Assembly: GCA_900313475.1 (NCBI GenBank)
Contig: OMRJ01000074.1
Span: forward strand, 1-8,541
Direction of reading: 5' to 3'
DNA from: an uncultured Eubacteriales bacterium
GTDB lineage: Bacteria; Bacillota; Clostridia; Oscillospirales; Acutalibacteraceae
Length of the DNA: 8,541 nt
Positions 1 through 6,268 of this stretch are shown here, piece after piece; positions within the stretch are counted from its first letter, which is position 1; each line of letters begins with the position of its first letter. The translations under genes and the position numbers were made by a program. The notes below the pieces were generated by a model. That model was given only the letters and a program-made list of their open reading frames with translations, ran no database searches and was not told where the DNA came from.

Positions 1-185
1 ATACGGCTGCCGAGTGAGTCCTCGGCGGCTTTCGCCATGGGGACGGCTGCCTTGCCTATCGCAATAACGGTCACATTGTCAACTCCCGTAAGCAGCAGGT
101 CAATATAATATTTTGTCTGTAAATAGGGATCGACGTTTTTTATCGCATATGTATAAATTTTTTTCGCGTCATCTTTAAGTGTCAT
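1..185 (-). CDS. Glycerate 2-kinase, MOFRL/DUF4147 family (N-terminal part, cut by window edge)
   Basis: The first 61 codons can be read; the 3' end lies outside the window. The protein starts MTLKDDAKKIYTYAIKNVDP and has the segment VTVIAIGKAAVPMAKAAEDS at about residues 39-58. That matches the N-terminal nucleotide-binding signature of MOFRL-type glycerate 2-kinases (V-x-x-GKAA-x-MA-x-AAE), which phosphorylate D-glycerate in the cytoplasm to feed lower glycolysis. The ATG at 183-185 overlaps the last 11 bases of the metallophosphoesterase gene. It has an AGAGGT ribosome-binding site inside that gene (about 193-198), so the two genes are co-transcribed and probably translationally coupled. 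I see no frameshift in the visible part. Family assignment rests on about 60 residues only. It could be another DUF4147 protein, but that fold is nearly always annotated as glycerate kinase or hydroxypyruvate reductase. Confidence 0.8.
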   Translation of the reverse strand, partial: MTLKDDAKKIYTYAIKNVDPYLQTKYYIDLLLTGVDNVTVIAIGKAAVPMAKAAEDSLGSR

Positions 186-1608
186 TAAAAAATACCTCTG
201 TGTCAAGAGTGAAACGCGGGTGAGCAAGCTCCTTGAGCGTCTGTGAAATGTCTGCTGCGAGACGCCCGGTTTTTGCTCTTTTTGCGCTGCCGACCGGTAA
301 GGCGCGCAGATATGCGGAGATTTTGTTCGCAAGAGTCACGAGCACTCCGCGCACCTCGTCGGGACAGCCGTCAAGCGCCCGTGAGCCGTCAAAGACCGAG
401 AGAAATACCGGCATTACGTATTTCATGAGCCTGTCGTTTTTTATGCCCGACAGCGCCTTTATGTCGATTCTTCCGCCGAAAGGCATCAGCGCGTTTACCG
501 TGTGCGCCGCCTTTCCGACCGTGACGTTTGTGAGAAAAGAAACGCCTTTTTTTATGAATCCGTAGGATCTGTCTGAAATTTGAGCTTTGATACCGAGCGC
601 GTGAAGCCTGTCCGAAAGCTCCCCGCGGCTCTTTTTTGCGCCGTCAAGCACGTGCATCACTATGTTTTCCGCATGAGTGCGGAAGAAGTCCGCACCGTGT
701 TCTTTTCCGTTGTATGTAAATTTTTCGATGTATTCCGTTTTTATCTCCGCAGACCCGTCTTTTACCGTTACATATGTTATCCCGGCGGGATAGCCGCACA
801 GAGCGCTTAAGTTTATCTGCGTCAGTCTGCTTCCGTTTTGTGACACAAAATCGGTTGCGCGCAGCATGTGTGAGTGACCGACAAACAGCAGACGCACTCC
901 CGCGTCCGCAAGGCGGCCGGCAACCTCGTTTCCGTCTGAGATAAGCTGTGAGGAATTGACAAGGCGCGAAATGCACGGCAGCACGAGATGATGCTCCGCC
1001 GCGATGACAAATTCGCCGTTTGCGGCGCCCTCGCGCGCTTCGTTTTCGACCCATTTGAGATGCGCGTCCGAATAACCCGATTTACCGCCGACGCCGTCGC
1101 AGTCATCGTTCACGAGAATGAGCCTTATGCCGTTCGACAGCCTGAAAGAACGGGAAAGGAAGCCTGCCGTGGTTTTGAAGGAGGATATTTCGTTCGCTTT
1201 TCCGAAGCCGCCGTATAAGCTGTTCAATTCGTCCTTTGAAGCAGTCTCGACATCCGTAAACACCTCGGAACCTGCATACCTGCGCGCGTTTCCGTCCGAG
1301 CACCAGTCATGCGTTGAGGTGACGGCATAAACGGGCACGCTCTCATTGAGCGCTTCAAGCTTCTGCATTATCTCCGCATGGCTGCATTTTTCGCCGTCGT
1401 TTGTGAGATCGCCCACGATCACCGCCGCGTTCGATCCGCTTTTTTTTATCGCGTCAAACGCCGCGTCGGTTACCGCGCCGCTCTCCGCAAGGCACTTCTG
1501 ATCGGAGCCGGAGCGCAGCTCATACGCCCTTCCGGACACACCGAGAAACGATGAATATAAATGAATGTCGGCAATGAACGCCAGTCTGAAACTTTCCGTT
1601 TTTATCAC
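175..1608 (-). CDS. Calcineurin-like metallophosphoesterase
   Basis: Putative metal-dependent phosphoesterase of the calcineurin-like superfamily; substrate unknown. With the GTG start at 1606-1608 it is 477 aa, begins MIKTESFRLAFIADIHLYS, and carries the family metal-binding blocks in order: D-x-H (D14, H16), GDLTNDG (66-72), S-T-H-D-W (98-102), EHH (205-207) and GHSH (244-247). The usual GNHD block reads STHD, so the Asn that normally helps bind metal and phosphate is replaced by Thr. There is no signal peptide or membrane segment. The last ~200 residues have no motif I recognise. The open frame continues upstream to a TTG at 1654-1656, but that TTG is the -35 box of a strong promoter whose expected transcription start (near 1621) lies downstream of it. 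The GTG is therefore preferred, although its ribosome-binding site (GGACGG, very close) is weak. The gene is GC-rich compared with the recombinase beside it. Confidence 0.85.
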   Translation of the reverse strand: MIKTESFRLAFIADIHLYSSFLGVSGRAYELRSGSDQKCLAESGAVTDAAFDAIKKSGSNAAVIVGDLTNDGEKCSHAEIMQKLEALNESVPVYAVTSTHDWCSDGNARRYAGSEVFTDVETASKDELNSLYGGFGKANEISSFKTTAGFLSRSFRLSNGIRLILVNDDCDGVGGKSGYSDAHLKWVENEAREGAANGEFVIAAEHHLVLPCISRLVNSSQLISDGNEVAGRLADAGVRLLFVGHSHMLRATDFVSQNGSRLTQINLSALCGYPAGITYVTVKDGSAEIKTEYIEKFTYNGKEHGADFFRTHAENIVMHVLDGAKKSRGELSDRLHALGIKAQISDRSYGFIKKGVSFLTNVTVGKAAHTVNALMPFGGRIDIKALSGIKNDRLMKYVMPVFLSVFDGSRALDGCPDEVRGVLVTLANKISAYLRALPVGSAKRAKTGRLAADISQTLKELAHPRFTLDTEVFFNDT

Positions 1609-1627
1609 TCCGTCCGGTCTTTTTTTT

Positions 1628-1656
1628 ATTATACCCAACTTAAATAGAGAAGTCAA
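1628..1656 (-). promoter_or_regulatory. Sigma-A-type promoter of the metallophosphoesterase/glycerate kinase operon
   Basis: On the minus strand, TTGACT (1651-1656) is followed by exactly 17 bases and then a perfect TATAAT (1628-1633). That is 11 of 12 consensus positions with optimal spacing. Initiation is expected near 1621, leaving a 5' leader of about 13 bases before the GTG at 1608. The -35 box directly abuts the stop codon of the serine recombinase (1657-1659), so the promoter sits at the edge of the mobile-element remnant. Whether it belongs to the host gene or to the element end cannot be told from this sequence alone. Confidence 0.8.
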
Positions 1657-3480
1657 TCACATAAAGGTTTTGCAACACTCATCTGAATCACACACAGGTA
1701 AAACGGATGTGACAGTTCCGGTTTCCTGTGTGTTTTCTATGTAACCGGTTGCCCGGAAGAAGTCATCGTAATCTTCTTTCGAGCAACCTTTAATGAAGAT
1801 GTGGCAGTGACGCTCATCATTTTCATCGGTAATATAAATACGCTCCACAAAGGTTTGTATCAGCGTTACAAGCACATCGGGTGCGGCTTTTTCGGCATAC
1901 TTTCCGAAGGAGAGCAGCCGTTCCTTGATTTCCTCAATGTCTCGGATAGCGTACATCTGACTTTGTCTGCTGTCCTCTAATTTTTGCAGTAGCGTTTCTG
2001 TTTCGGAAAGCTCATCAGTTAGTGCCTTTACATCCTCCTGTATAAAGCGCTTCAGACCATCATCTGCCTCCCGAAGATTTTTCACCTGATTGGATATTGC
2101 CGCTTCAAGCTGTGCCTTCTTCTTTCTAAGATCGGATAACTCTTTTTCATTCTGCGATGAACTGAAAATATCGGACGCTTTCTGATTGAGTAATTTTTCA
2201 AAGTATTCGCTGTCCTCATCGGCAAGGTGGGATAACTGTTTCACCACAAATTCATCGAGCAAAACACCGTCCACCGCACGGAAAGTACATTCGCCTGCAC
2301 GGTAGCCGGGACAGACATACTTGAATCTCGGCTTGCCGTTTGTCCAGCGGTTGGATTCTGAGATAACCCGCAGGCGTTTCCCGCAATGCGGACAATAGAC
2401 CAGTCCTGCAAGCAAGGCTTTGGTCTTTCGGTGCGGACGGTTGTATTTCTCTGCAATATCGTCCAGCATATTCTGCGTGTCGATCCATTGCCGGCTTGAA
2501 ATAAAGCCCTCATGTCTGCCGACTGAGATAATCCATTCGGAAAGAGGCTTTTGTGACATCAACTGCACAAATTTCGGTGAAATAAAAGTGCTGTCGGCAT
2601 CCTCAAATTTCTCCTGATCGGTTTTATTATAAGCAGAAATGCCGTGTTGACCGTCAAAATCGGAAATATCCCCGCATAAACCGCCGTTATGCTCCAAAAA
2701 ATAATTGTATGCGCTTTCGTCGGCGGTGCAGTAAACGGGATTTTTCAAAAGGAGTCTCGTTGTGGAAGTGTTGAACTTACTTCCGACTTTTGTTCGATAT
2801 CCCAATTCATTCATCTTGTCTGCTGTTTTCTTGATAGAGCGAGTGGCGGTGAATATCTCATAGAGCTTTTGTATCATCGCTTTTTCTTCGGGAACGCTCT
2901 CCAAATAACTGTAAGCCGATTTGTTTTTGCCGCTGCCGGTTTTCACGCGCTTCACCGTAAAGCCTGTTGGGGTATTGCCACCCAGCCAGCGCCCGTCTTT
3001 GGCAAGCTCCATCATATTATCTGTAATACGCTCAGTTAAGGTGTCACGCTCAAATTCAGCAACGACGGCGAATATTTGGATAAATATCTTTGATACACCG
3101 GAAGCGGTATTGATATTGTTGGAGCATATCAGTAGGTCTACCTTGTGCTTTTCAAGAAAATCAAGCAGGCGCAGAAGATCGCTTGTCTTTCTGCCGATAC
3201 GGTCTAATTTGTAGCAGACGATGGCACGAATCCTGCCCATTTCAATATCGTGAAGCATACGCTGGAAATCGGGGCGGTCGGAATAATAGCCGGAAAGCCC
3301 TTTGTCCTCGTATTCAAGGAAAGTGTAATCTTCATCAAGATGCAATTCCCGTTTGGCGTACTCGGCACATTGCTTGAACTGCACGCCGATACTGTCACCC
3401 TTGTTGGTGATGCGGGATTTCCGGGCGTAGATTGCTACGCCCCGGTTATCCTCAGTATCGTATTTTTGTTTCTTTGTCAT
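1657..3480 (-). CDS. Large serine recombinase (site-specific integrase of an integrative element)
   Basis: Catalyses integration and excision of the element through a phosphoserine-DNA intermediate. The 607-aa length is typical of large serine recombinases. Residues 14-160 form the resolvase catalytic domain, with YARKS giving nucleophile S22, D69-R-P-x-F, and YKLDRIGR (90-97) with R94 and R97. Residues about 165-340 fit the DNA-binding 'recombinase' domain. A zinc ribbon follows (C363-x2-C366 ... C390 ... C398). Residues about 445-525 form the charged, Leu-rich coiled coil that controls synapsis in this family. The C-terminus is Cys-rich (CDSDECC). The ATG at 3478-3480 has an AGGAGG site at 3490-3495, 9 bases upstream. 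It is the last gene of the parB operon, and its stop lies next to the GC-content break that probably marks the element end. All key residues are intact, so the enzyme may still be active. Confidence 0.95.
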   Translation of the reverse strand: MTKKQKYDTEDNRGVAIYARKSRITNKGDSIGVQFKQCAEYAKRELHLDEDYTFLEYEDKGLSGYYSDRPDFQRMLHDIEMGRIRAIVCYKLDRIGRKTSDLLRLLDFLEKHKVDLLICSNNINTASGVSKIFIQIFAVVAEFERDTLTERITDNMMELAKDGRWLGGNTPTGFTVKRVKTGSGKNKSAYSYLESVPEEKAMIQKLYEIFTATRSIKKTADKMNELGYRTKVGSKFNTSTTRLLLKNPVYCTADESAYNYFLEHNGGLCGDISDFDGQHGISAYNKTDQEKFEDADSTFISPKFVQLMSQKPLSEWIISVGRHEGFISSRQWIDTQNMLDDIAEKYNRPHRKTKALLAGLVYCPHCGKRLRVISESNRWTNGKPRFKYVCPGYRAGECTFRAVDGVLLDEFVVKQLSHLADEDSEYFEKLLNQKASDIFSSSQNEKELSDLRKKKAQLEAAISNQVKNLREADDGLKRFIQEDVKALTDELSETETLLQKLEDSRQSQMYAIRDIEEIKERLLSFGKYAEKAAPDVLVTLIQTFVERIYITDENDERHCHIFIKGCSKEDYDDFFRATGYIENTQETGTVTSVLPVCDSDECCKTFM

Positions 3481-3504
3481 AATATCAGTCCTCCTACTTT
3501 TTCA

Positions 3505-3699
3505 TTATACAGCCAGCCCAGTGACACTTTCCAATGTGCGGCCGTTTTTGCAAAGCTGGCGTAAGAGTAACCACAGCGTTTCGCTGTCAAGCGCTCGGAT
3601 TTCCTGTTCCAGAAATTCCATTCGCTTGTGCTGAAAAGAACGGAGGGCGTCATTGTAGTTGTTGCCACGGTGAATGACAGCATTCATCTTAAAATCCAT
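3505..3699 (-). CDS. Small protein of unknown function between parB and recombinase
   Basis: I do not recognise this 64-aa protein. The gene call is supported by an excellent AGGAGG site (3707-3712) placed 7 bases before the ATG at 3697-3699, and by its position. Its ribosome-binding site overlaps the parB stop codon, and its own stop lies just before the recombinase ribosome-binding site. The sequence (MDFKMNAVIHRGNNYNDALR...) has a short N-terminal segment and then a charged, Leu-rich stretch (about residues 21-54) predicted by eye to be helical. There are no transmembrane segments or metal motifs. A small gene directly upstream of a serine recombinase could encode a recombination directionality factor or another accessory DNA-binding protein, but that is a guess from position. 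Other frames across this stretch are open but lack a ribosome-binding site. Confidence 0.75.
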   Translation of the reverse strand: MDFKMNAVIHRGNNYNDALRSFQHKRMEFLEQEIRALDSETLWLLLRQLCKNGRTLESVTGLAV

Positions 3700-3710
3700 A
3701 AGCGCACCTC

Positions 3711-4565
3711 CTATCTCGAATCTCGGTCACGGTTGCGAAGATACTTACGGTAATGTTCGCAAGCCCGTATAATGAAATCTTCCGTCTTTTTTGAGTCCAT
3801 TCCTTTTGGAAGAACAGCTCGCAGACGCTCGGCATAAACTTTGATCGTTTCTTTTTGATTTGCTTTTTCCTCGCACATAATATCCTGAATAACAGCTTTG
3901 GTGAGCAACCCTTCACGGTCTGCCTTGTGCATACGGAAAGCCTGAGAATAGGATGGCGTGCAGTCGTTGATTTCACATTGTTCAAAAACATCGTACTGAC
4001 TTTGTTCGTCGAGAAACGAAAGCTCCACGCCGACGGACAGCGCCATTTTACCCTCGTCCATAAATTCAAGAAGTTCGGGAATAAGGTTTGTTAGGCGGAT
4101 ATAACGATGGATTTGTCTTTCGCTTTCGTTGGCAGATTCGCTTATTTGTGATACGCTCCACTTCTCGCCAAGTTGGCGAGAAGTGCCCTGATGTGACAGA
4201 GCCTCCATTTTCAACTTATACGCAAACGCCTTTTCGCTGGGTAGAATATGCTCTCTGTGCAGGTTGCTGTCCACTAAAGCTATAGCGGCGGAATCTCGGT
4301 CAAGAGCATAAATTAAGGCAGGGACTTCCGTGATCCCTGCCTTAACTGCGGCGTGTAAGCGGCGGTGTCCGCTTATTACCTCATATTCATCTGTGTTTTC
4401 AATCGGTCGGACAATCAGCGGTGACAAAATACCGACTGTCTGTACGCTTTCAATCAAGGTATTCATTTCCTCATTGTCCTTGACTTTGAACGGATGGCCC
4501 TCAAACGGGCGAAGCTTTGAAACCGGAATCTTTACCGGTTTTTTCATAGTATTTTTCATTTTCAT
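3711..4565 (-). CDS. ParB/Spo0J-like DNA-binding protein of the mobile element
   Basis: ParB-family protein of 284 aa. The N-terminal ParB/sulfiredoxin-like domain (about 10-105) contains VISGHRRLHAA (63-73), corresponding to the GxRR nucleotide-binding motif, and SNLHREHILPSEKAFA (100-115), corresponding to the conserved NxxRxxL.PxExA block. A helix-turn-helix region follows (about 130-165, ending ERQIHRYIRLTNLIPELLE), then a charged C-terminal region. On elements of this type such proteins serve partition/stability or regulation; no ParA lies in the window. The first ATG (4563-4565) overlaps the stop of the upstream gene as ATGA. An in-frame ATG at 4557-4559 is better spaced (9 bases) from the AGGAG site at 4569-4573, so the true start may be two codons later. 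The coding sequence contains a 27-bp palindrome and a 12-bp-arm inverted repeat, described separately. Confidence 0.9.
   Translation of the reverse strand: MKMKNTMKKPVKIPVSKLRPFEGHPFKVKDNEEMNTLIESVQTVGILSPLIVRPIENTDEYEVISGHRRLHAAVKAGITEVPALIYALDRDSAAIALVDSNLHREHILPSEKAFAYKLKMEALSHQGTSRQLGEKWSVSQISESANESERQIHRYIRLTNLIPELLEFMDEGKMALSVGVELSFLDEQSQYDVFEQCEINDCTPSYSQAFRMHKADREGLLTKAVIQDIMCEEKANQKETIKVYAERLRAVLPKGMDSKKTEDFIIRACEHYRKYLRNRDRDSR
4159..4185. repeat. 27-bp perfect palindrome inside parB (13-bp arms, 1-base centre)
   Basis: The arm CACTTCTCGCCAA (4159-4171) is followed by a single G (4172) and then its exact reverse complement (4173-4185). All 13 pairs match, and pairing stops at 4158/4186. 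It encodes ParB residues 128-136 plus one base of 127. A match this long is very unlikely by chance in 8.5 kb. It could be a ParB/parS-like binding site, another dimeric regulator's operator, or an mRNA hairpin. It does not resemble the canonical parS sequence TGTTTCACGTGAAACA. Confidence 0.85.
4313..4345. repeat. Inverted repeat inside parB (12-bp arms, 9-base loop)
   Basis: TTAAGGCAGGGA (4313-4324) and its exact complement TCCCTGCCTTAA (4334-4345) flank a 9-base loop. The repeat covers ParB residues 74-85 (VKAGITEVPALI), a conserved part of the ParB fold, so the protein sequence limits where the arms can vary. No T-tract follows on either strand, so it does not look like an intrinsic terminator. 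It is the second strong inverted repeat in the same gene. Confidence 0.75.
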
Positions 4566-4942
4566 CTACTCCTATTTAAATATCTCGCACGGGCTTTTCT
4601 CTCAAGTTCGTGCTCTTGTTTTAATAACTCATATAAATACGGAGACTTCTCCAAAATCTTCTCCGCACGGTGAAGCCTTTCACGAACAGGCTTCATTTGT
4701 TTGCTGATCGCCTTGCGGCGCTCTTTATTCCTGCTTTCATCCTCCGGCGATTTCGGGCGGCGGATACGGTTGCCGAGTGTTTTGCGTTCATGCTCCAAAT
4801 CGGATAACTGCGCCTTGCTTTCGTCGATGTTGGCTTGCAAATCAATTACGGTGTGAATGTCATTTTCTTTGAGAAAATGATAATCTGAAATAAGTTCTTT
4901 CAAATCCTTTTCCGCCGCCCTTAAATCGGGTGACAGCAGCAT
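4562..4942 (-). pseudogene. Probable relaxase C-terminal fragment (coiled-coil part)
   Basis: This 126-codon frame is highly charged and helical (segments such as AAEKDLKELISDYHFLKEND and RRAISKQMKPVRERLHRAEK-like repeats of K/E/R/L) and ends in YLNRSR. It resembles the C-terminal coiled-coil portion of relaxase/mobilisation proteins of Firmicute integrative elements. No catalytic relaxase motif (His triad, Tyr) is present, because the N-terminal several hundred residues are absent. The ATG at 4940-4942 has no ribosome-binding site. A TTG nine bases further upstream (4951) is also possible, and an in-frame stop lies at 4985-4987. The stop overlaps the parB ATG (ATGA at 4562-4565), which is the normal operon arrangement. 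This points to a 5'-truncated gene whose 3' end and downstream neighbours are intact. The relaxase identity comes from memory of similar proteins and is moderate; a stand-alone coiled-coil protein is the alternative. Confidence 0.5.
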
Positions 4943-4976
4943 TAACCGCAAGGAGCTTGCTGCTGCCGATCCCGTT

Positions 4977-5183
4977 GTGGATATTTATAACCGCAGATGC
5001 GCCGCTATCCGTACTGAAAAAGGCAGAAAAACCATAACGGAGGAATTTGCAAAGGCGGCGCAGGCATTGGCAAAGGAATACAAGCTGAAAGCACAGCAGG
5101 ACGCAGAATATGCAAGCAGGCAATATGCGATAGATATGAGTCGTGAACGGCTCTATGCCGGAACAGATAAGAGATTGAAATAA
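4977..5183 (+). pseudogene. 3' remnant of an unidentified plus-strand gene
   Basis: The frame reads as a normal charged, helical protein tail (IYNRRCAAIRTEKG... to GTDKRLK) ending at TAA 5181-5183. The first possible start, GTG at 4977, has no ribosome-binding site. The same frame stays open back to 4884 without any ATG, and the coding-like residues already begin about 4944 (NRKELAAADPVV). This suggests the 5' part of the gene was lost at about 4940-4950, exactly where the oppositely oriented relaxase-like fragment also breaks off. I do not recognise the family. The alternative is a short genuine protein with an unusual start, which I consider less likely. Confidence 0.5.
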
Positions 5184-5213
5184 TCATGTTTACGCACAAA
5201 GGAGGTGGTTGCC

Positions 5214-6110
5214 GTGAAAGAATGGGAAAAGGAATTACAAATATACCGTTTAACTCCGGCACCGCCGAAAGAGAACGATTTACAGAAATATATTCTTAGT
5301 TACCTTTCCGAAAAGGACGATAAATATATCTCTTGGTTTTTGCATTACTATGAGCATACCGTTAATGACAGGGTAATGAGCATTGTTCAGGATTATGCGA
5401 TGGTCGGGCATTTTTCGGATATAAAGCAGGAATATATCATTGGAATGCTGAAAGTCTTGCAGGATTACGATCCGAGCCGTGGCGTTCCTTTTATCGTGTA
5501 TAAGGAATATGCCGCCATGCGTGAGGTACACGAATATATCCGTACCATGCGAACAGGCTTTACCATTCAGAGCAATGATGAGTATTTGCGGCTGAGAAAA
5601 GCAATGCGTTTGTTTCGTGAATACGGAAACGAGGCGGATAACGAAACTATTCAAAAAATTGCACAGGTGATTGGTGCAAGTGAAAAAGATACCGCTGAAA
5701 TCATTCGGTCGGGAATGCAGAATATGCAGTTTGTGGACTATTACTGGCAATATGCCGACGAGGACAGCGAAGAAAGCCGGGAAGAAATAGCCTCTGATGG
5801 CACATCTGAACCAGATAAGCTGTTTTTCCAATTGGAACGAGCCGAAGCGGTCATGGATGCATTTGAAAATTTGAATTACCGTGAACGGGCAATAGTTTCC
5901 GCACATCGGGGCTTTTGTATGGAGTGCTATTCCACAAAATATTATGATAAGAACGATTTGGATGTAGACGGCAATCCGAAATTGAAATCCCGACCGAAAG
6001 AAGCGTTTATTGATATTGCAATAGACCACGGTTTGGCTTCTCCCGATACCGCAGACAAAACCTACCGCAAAGCATTACAGAAAATGAAAGAAAAGCTAAA
6101 AGATGTATAA
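5214..6110 (+). CDS. RNA polymerase sigma-70-family factor carried by the mobile element
   Basis: 298-aa sigma factor that would direct RNA polymerase to its own promoters. Region 2 spans about residues 38-113, with the core-binding and -10-reading parts in SDIKQEYIIGMLKVLQDYDP and FIVYKEYAAMREVHEYIR. A region-3-like helical part follows (about 114-168, including ETIQKIAQVIGASEKDTAEII). Region 4 is about 205-296, where the usual short HTH is expanded: NLNYRERAIVSAHRGF, then about 35 extra residues (YSTKYYDKNDLDVDGNP...), then AIDHGLASPDTADKTYRKALQKMKEKL. The start is the GTG at 5214, with a perfect GGAGG at 5201-5205 and an 8-base gap. The in-frame GTG at 5205 lies inside the ribosome-binding site and is rejected. 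Sigma factors of this shape accompany Clostridia integrative elements. Its target promoters are unknown. It follows the gene remnant by 30 bases. Confidence 0.9.
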   Translation: MKEWEKELQIYRLTPAPPKENDLQKYILSYLSEKDDKYISWFLHYYEHTVNDRVMSIVQDYAMVGHFSDIKQEYIIGMLKVLQDYDPSRGVPFIVYKEYAAMREVHEYIRTMRTGFTIQSNDEYLRLRKAMRLFREYGNEADNETIQKIAQVIGASEKDTAEIIRSGMQNMQFVDYYWQYADEDSEESREEIASDGTSEPDKLFFQLERAEAVMDAFENLNYRERAIVSAHRGFCMECYSTKYYDKNDLDVDGNPKLKSRPKEAFIDIAIDHGLASPDTADKTYRKALQKMKEKLKDV

Positions 6111-6236
6111 AGAAAAGCCGACTATATGTATATGCATCGGAATTATGATGAAACAACACTTACTTAGTATCTGACTTATAATGAATAAAAGCAGTTGACA
6201 CGAAAAGGGAGAACAGTTAAAAAATCATATTATTTT

Positions 6237-6266
6237 AAGGCGGAGTAAAAAGCACTCCGCCTTTTT
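6237..6266 (+). terminator. Rho-independent terminator after the sigma-factor gene
   Basis: AAGGCGGAGT (6237-6246) pairs perfectly with ACTCCGCCTT (6254-6263) around the 7-base loop AAAAAGC. The right arm runs into a T-tract (6262-6266). The GC-rich stem of 8 pairs extended by two A-T pairs is a textbook intrinsic terminator for plus-strand transcription. It separates the element's sigma gene from the redox operon. The preceding AT-rich bases could give weak termination in the other direction as well. Confidence 0.9.
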
Positions 6267-6268
6267 AT

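Noticed and set aside
644..1330. Several open frames of 60-136 codons on both strands across the phosphoesterase gene
   Set aside because: They are by-products of GC-rich coding sequence, with Arg/Ala/Cys-rich translations, no ribosome-binding sites and no recognisable domains.
1609..1656. N-terminal extension of the metallophosphoesterase from a TTG start
   Set aside because: The TTG and the codons after it are the -35 box, spacer and -10 box of a near-consensus promoter, and there is no ribosome-binding site before the TTG.
4520..4544. Terminator-like hairpin on the plus strand inside parB (AAACCGG / CCGGTTT followed by T's)
   Set aside because: The stem is only 7 bp with an 8-base loop, and no plus-strand gene ends upstream. 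The T-run encodes the Lys codons of parB on the other strand. Probably chance.
5205..5213. GTG at 5205 as start of the sigma factor
   Set aside because: It lies within the GGAGGTG ribosome-binding site itself. The GTG at 5214 is correctly spaced from it.
5280..6029. 249-codon open frame antisense to the sigma factor
   Set aside because: The translation is rich in Ile, Phe, Cys and His without domain structure. The opposite strand encodes clear sigma regions with a perfect ribosome-binding site.
6177..6200. Promoter elements TATAAT (6177-6182) and TTGACA (6195-6200) in the region after the sigma gene
   Set aside because: They are in the wrong order for one promoter. The TTGACA has no -10 box at 16-18 bases and the TATAAT has no -35 box; any transcript from TTGACA would also meet the terminator at 6237.
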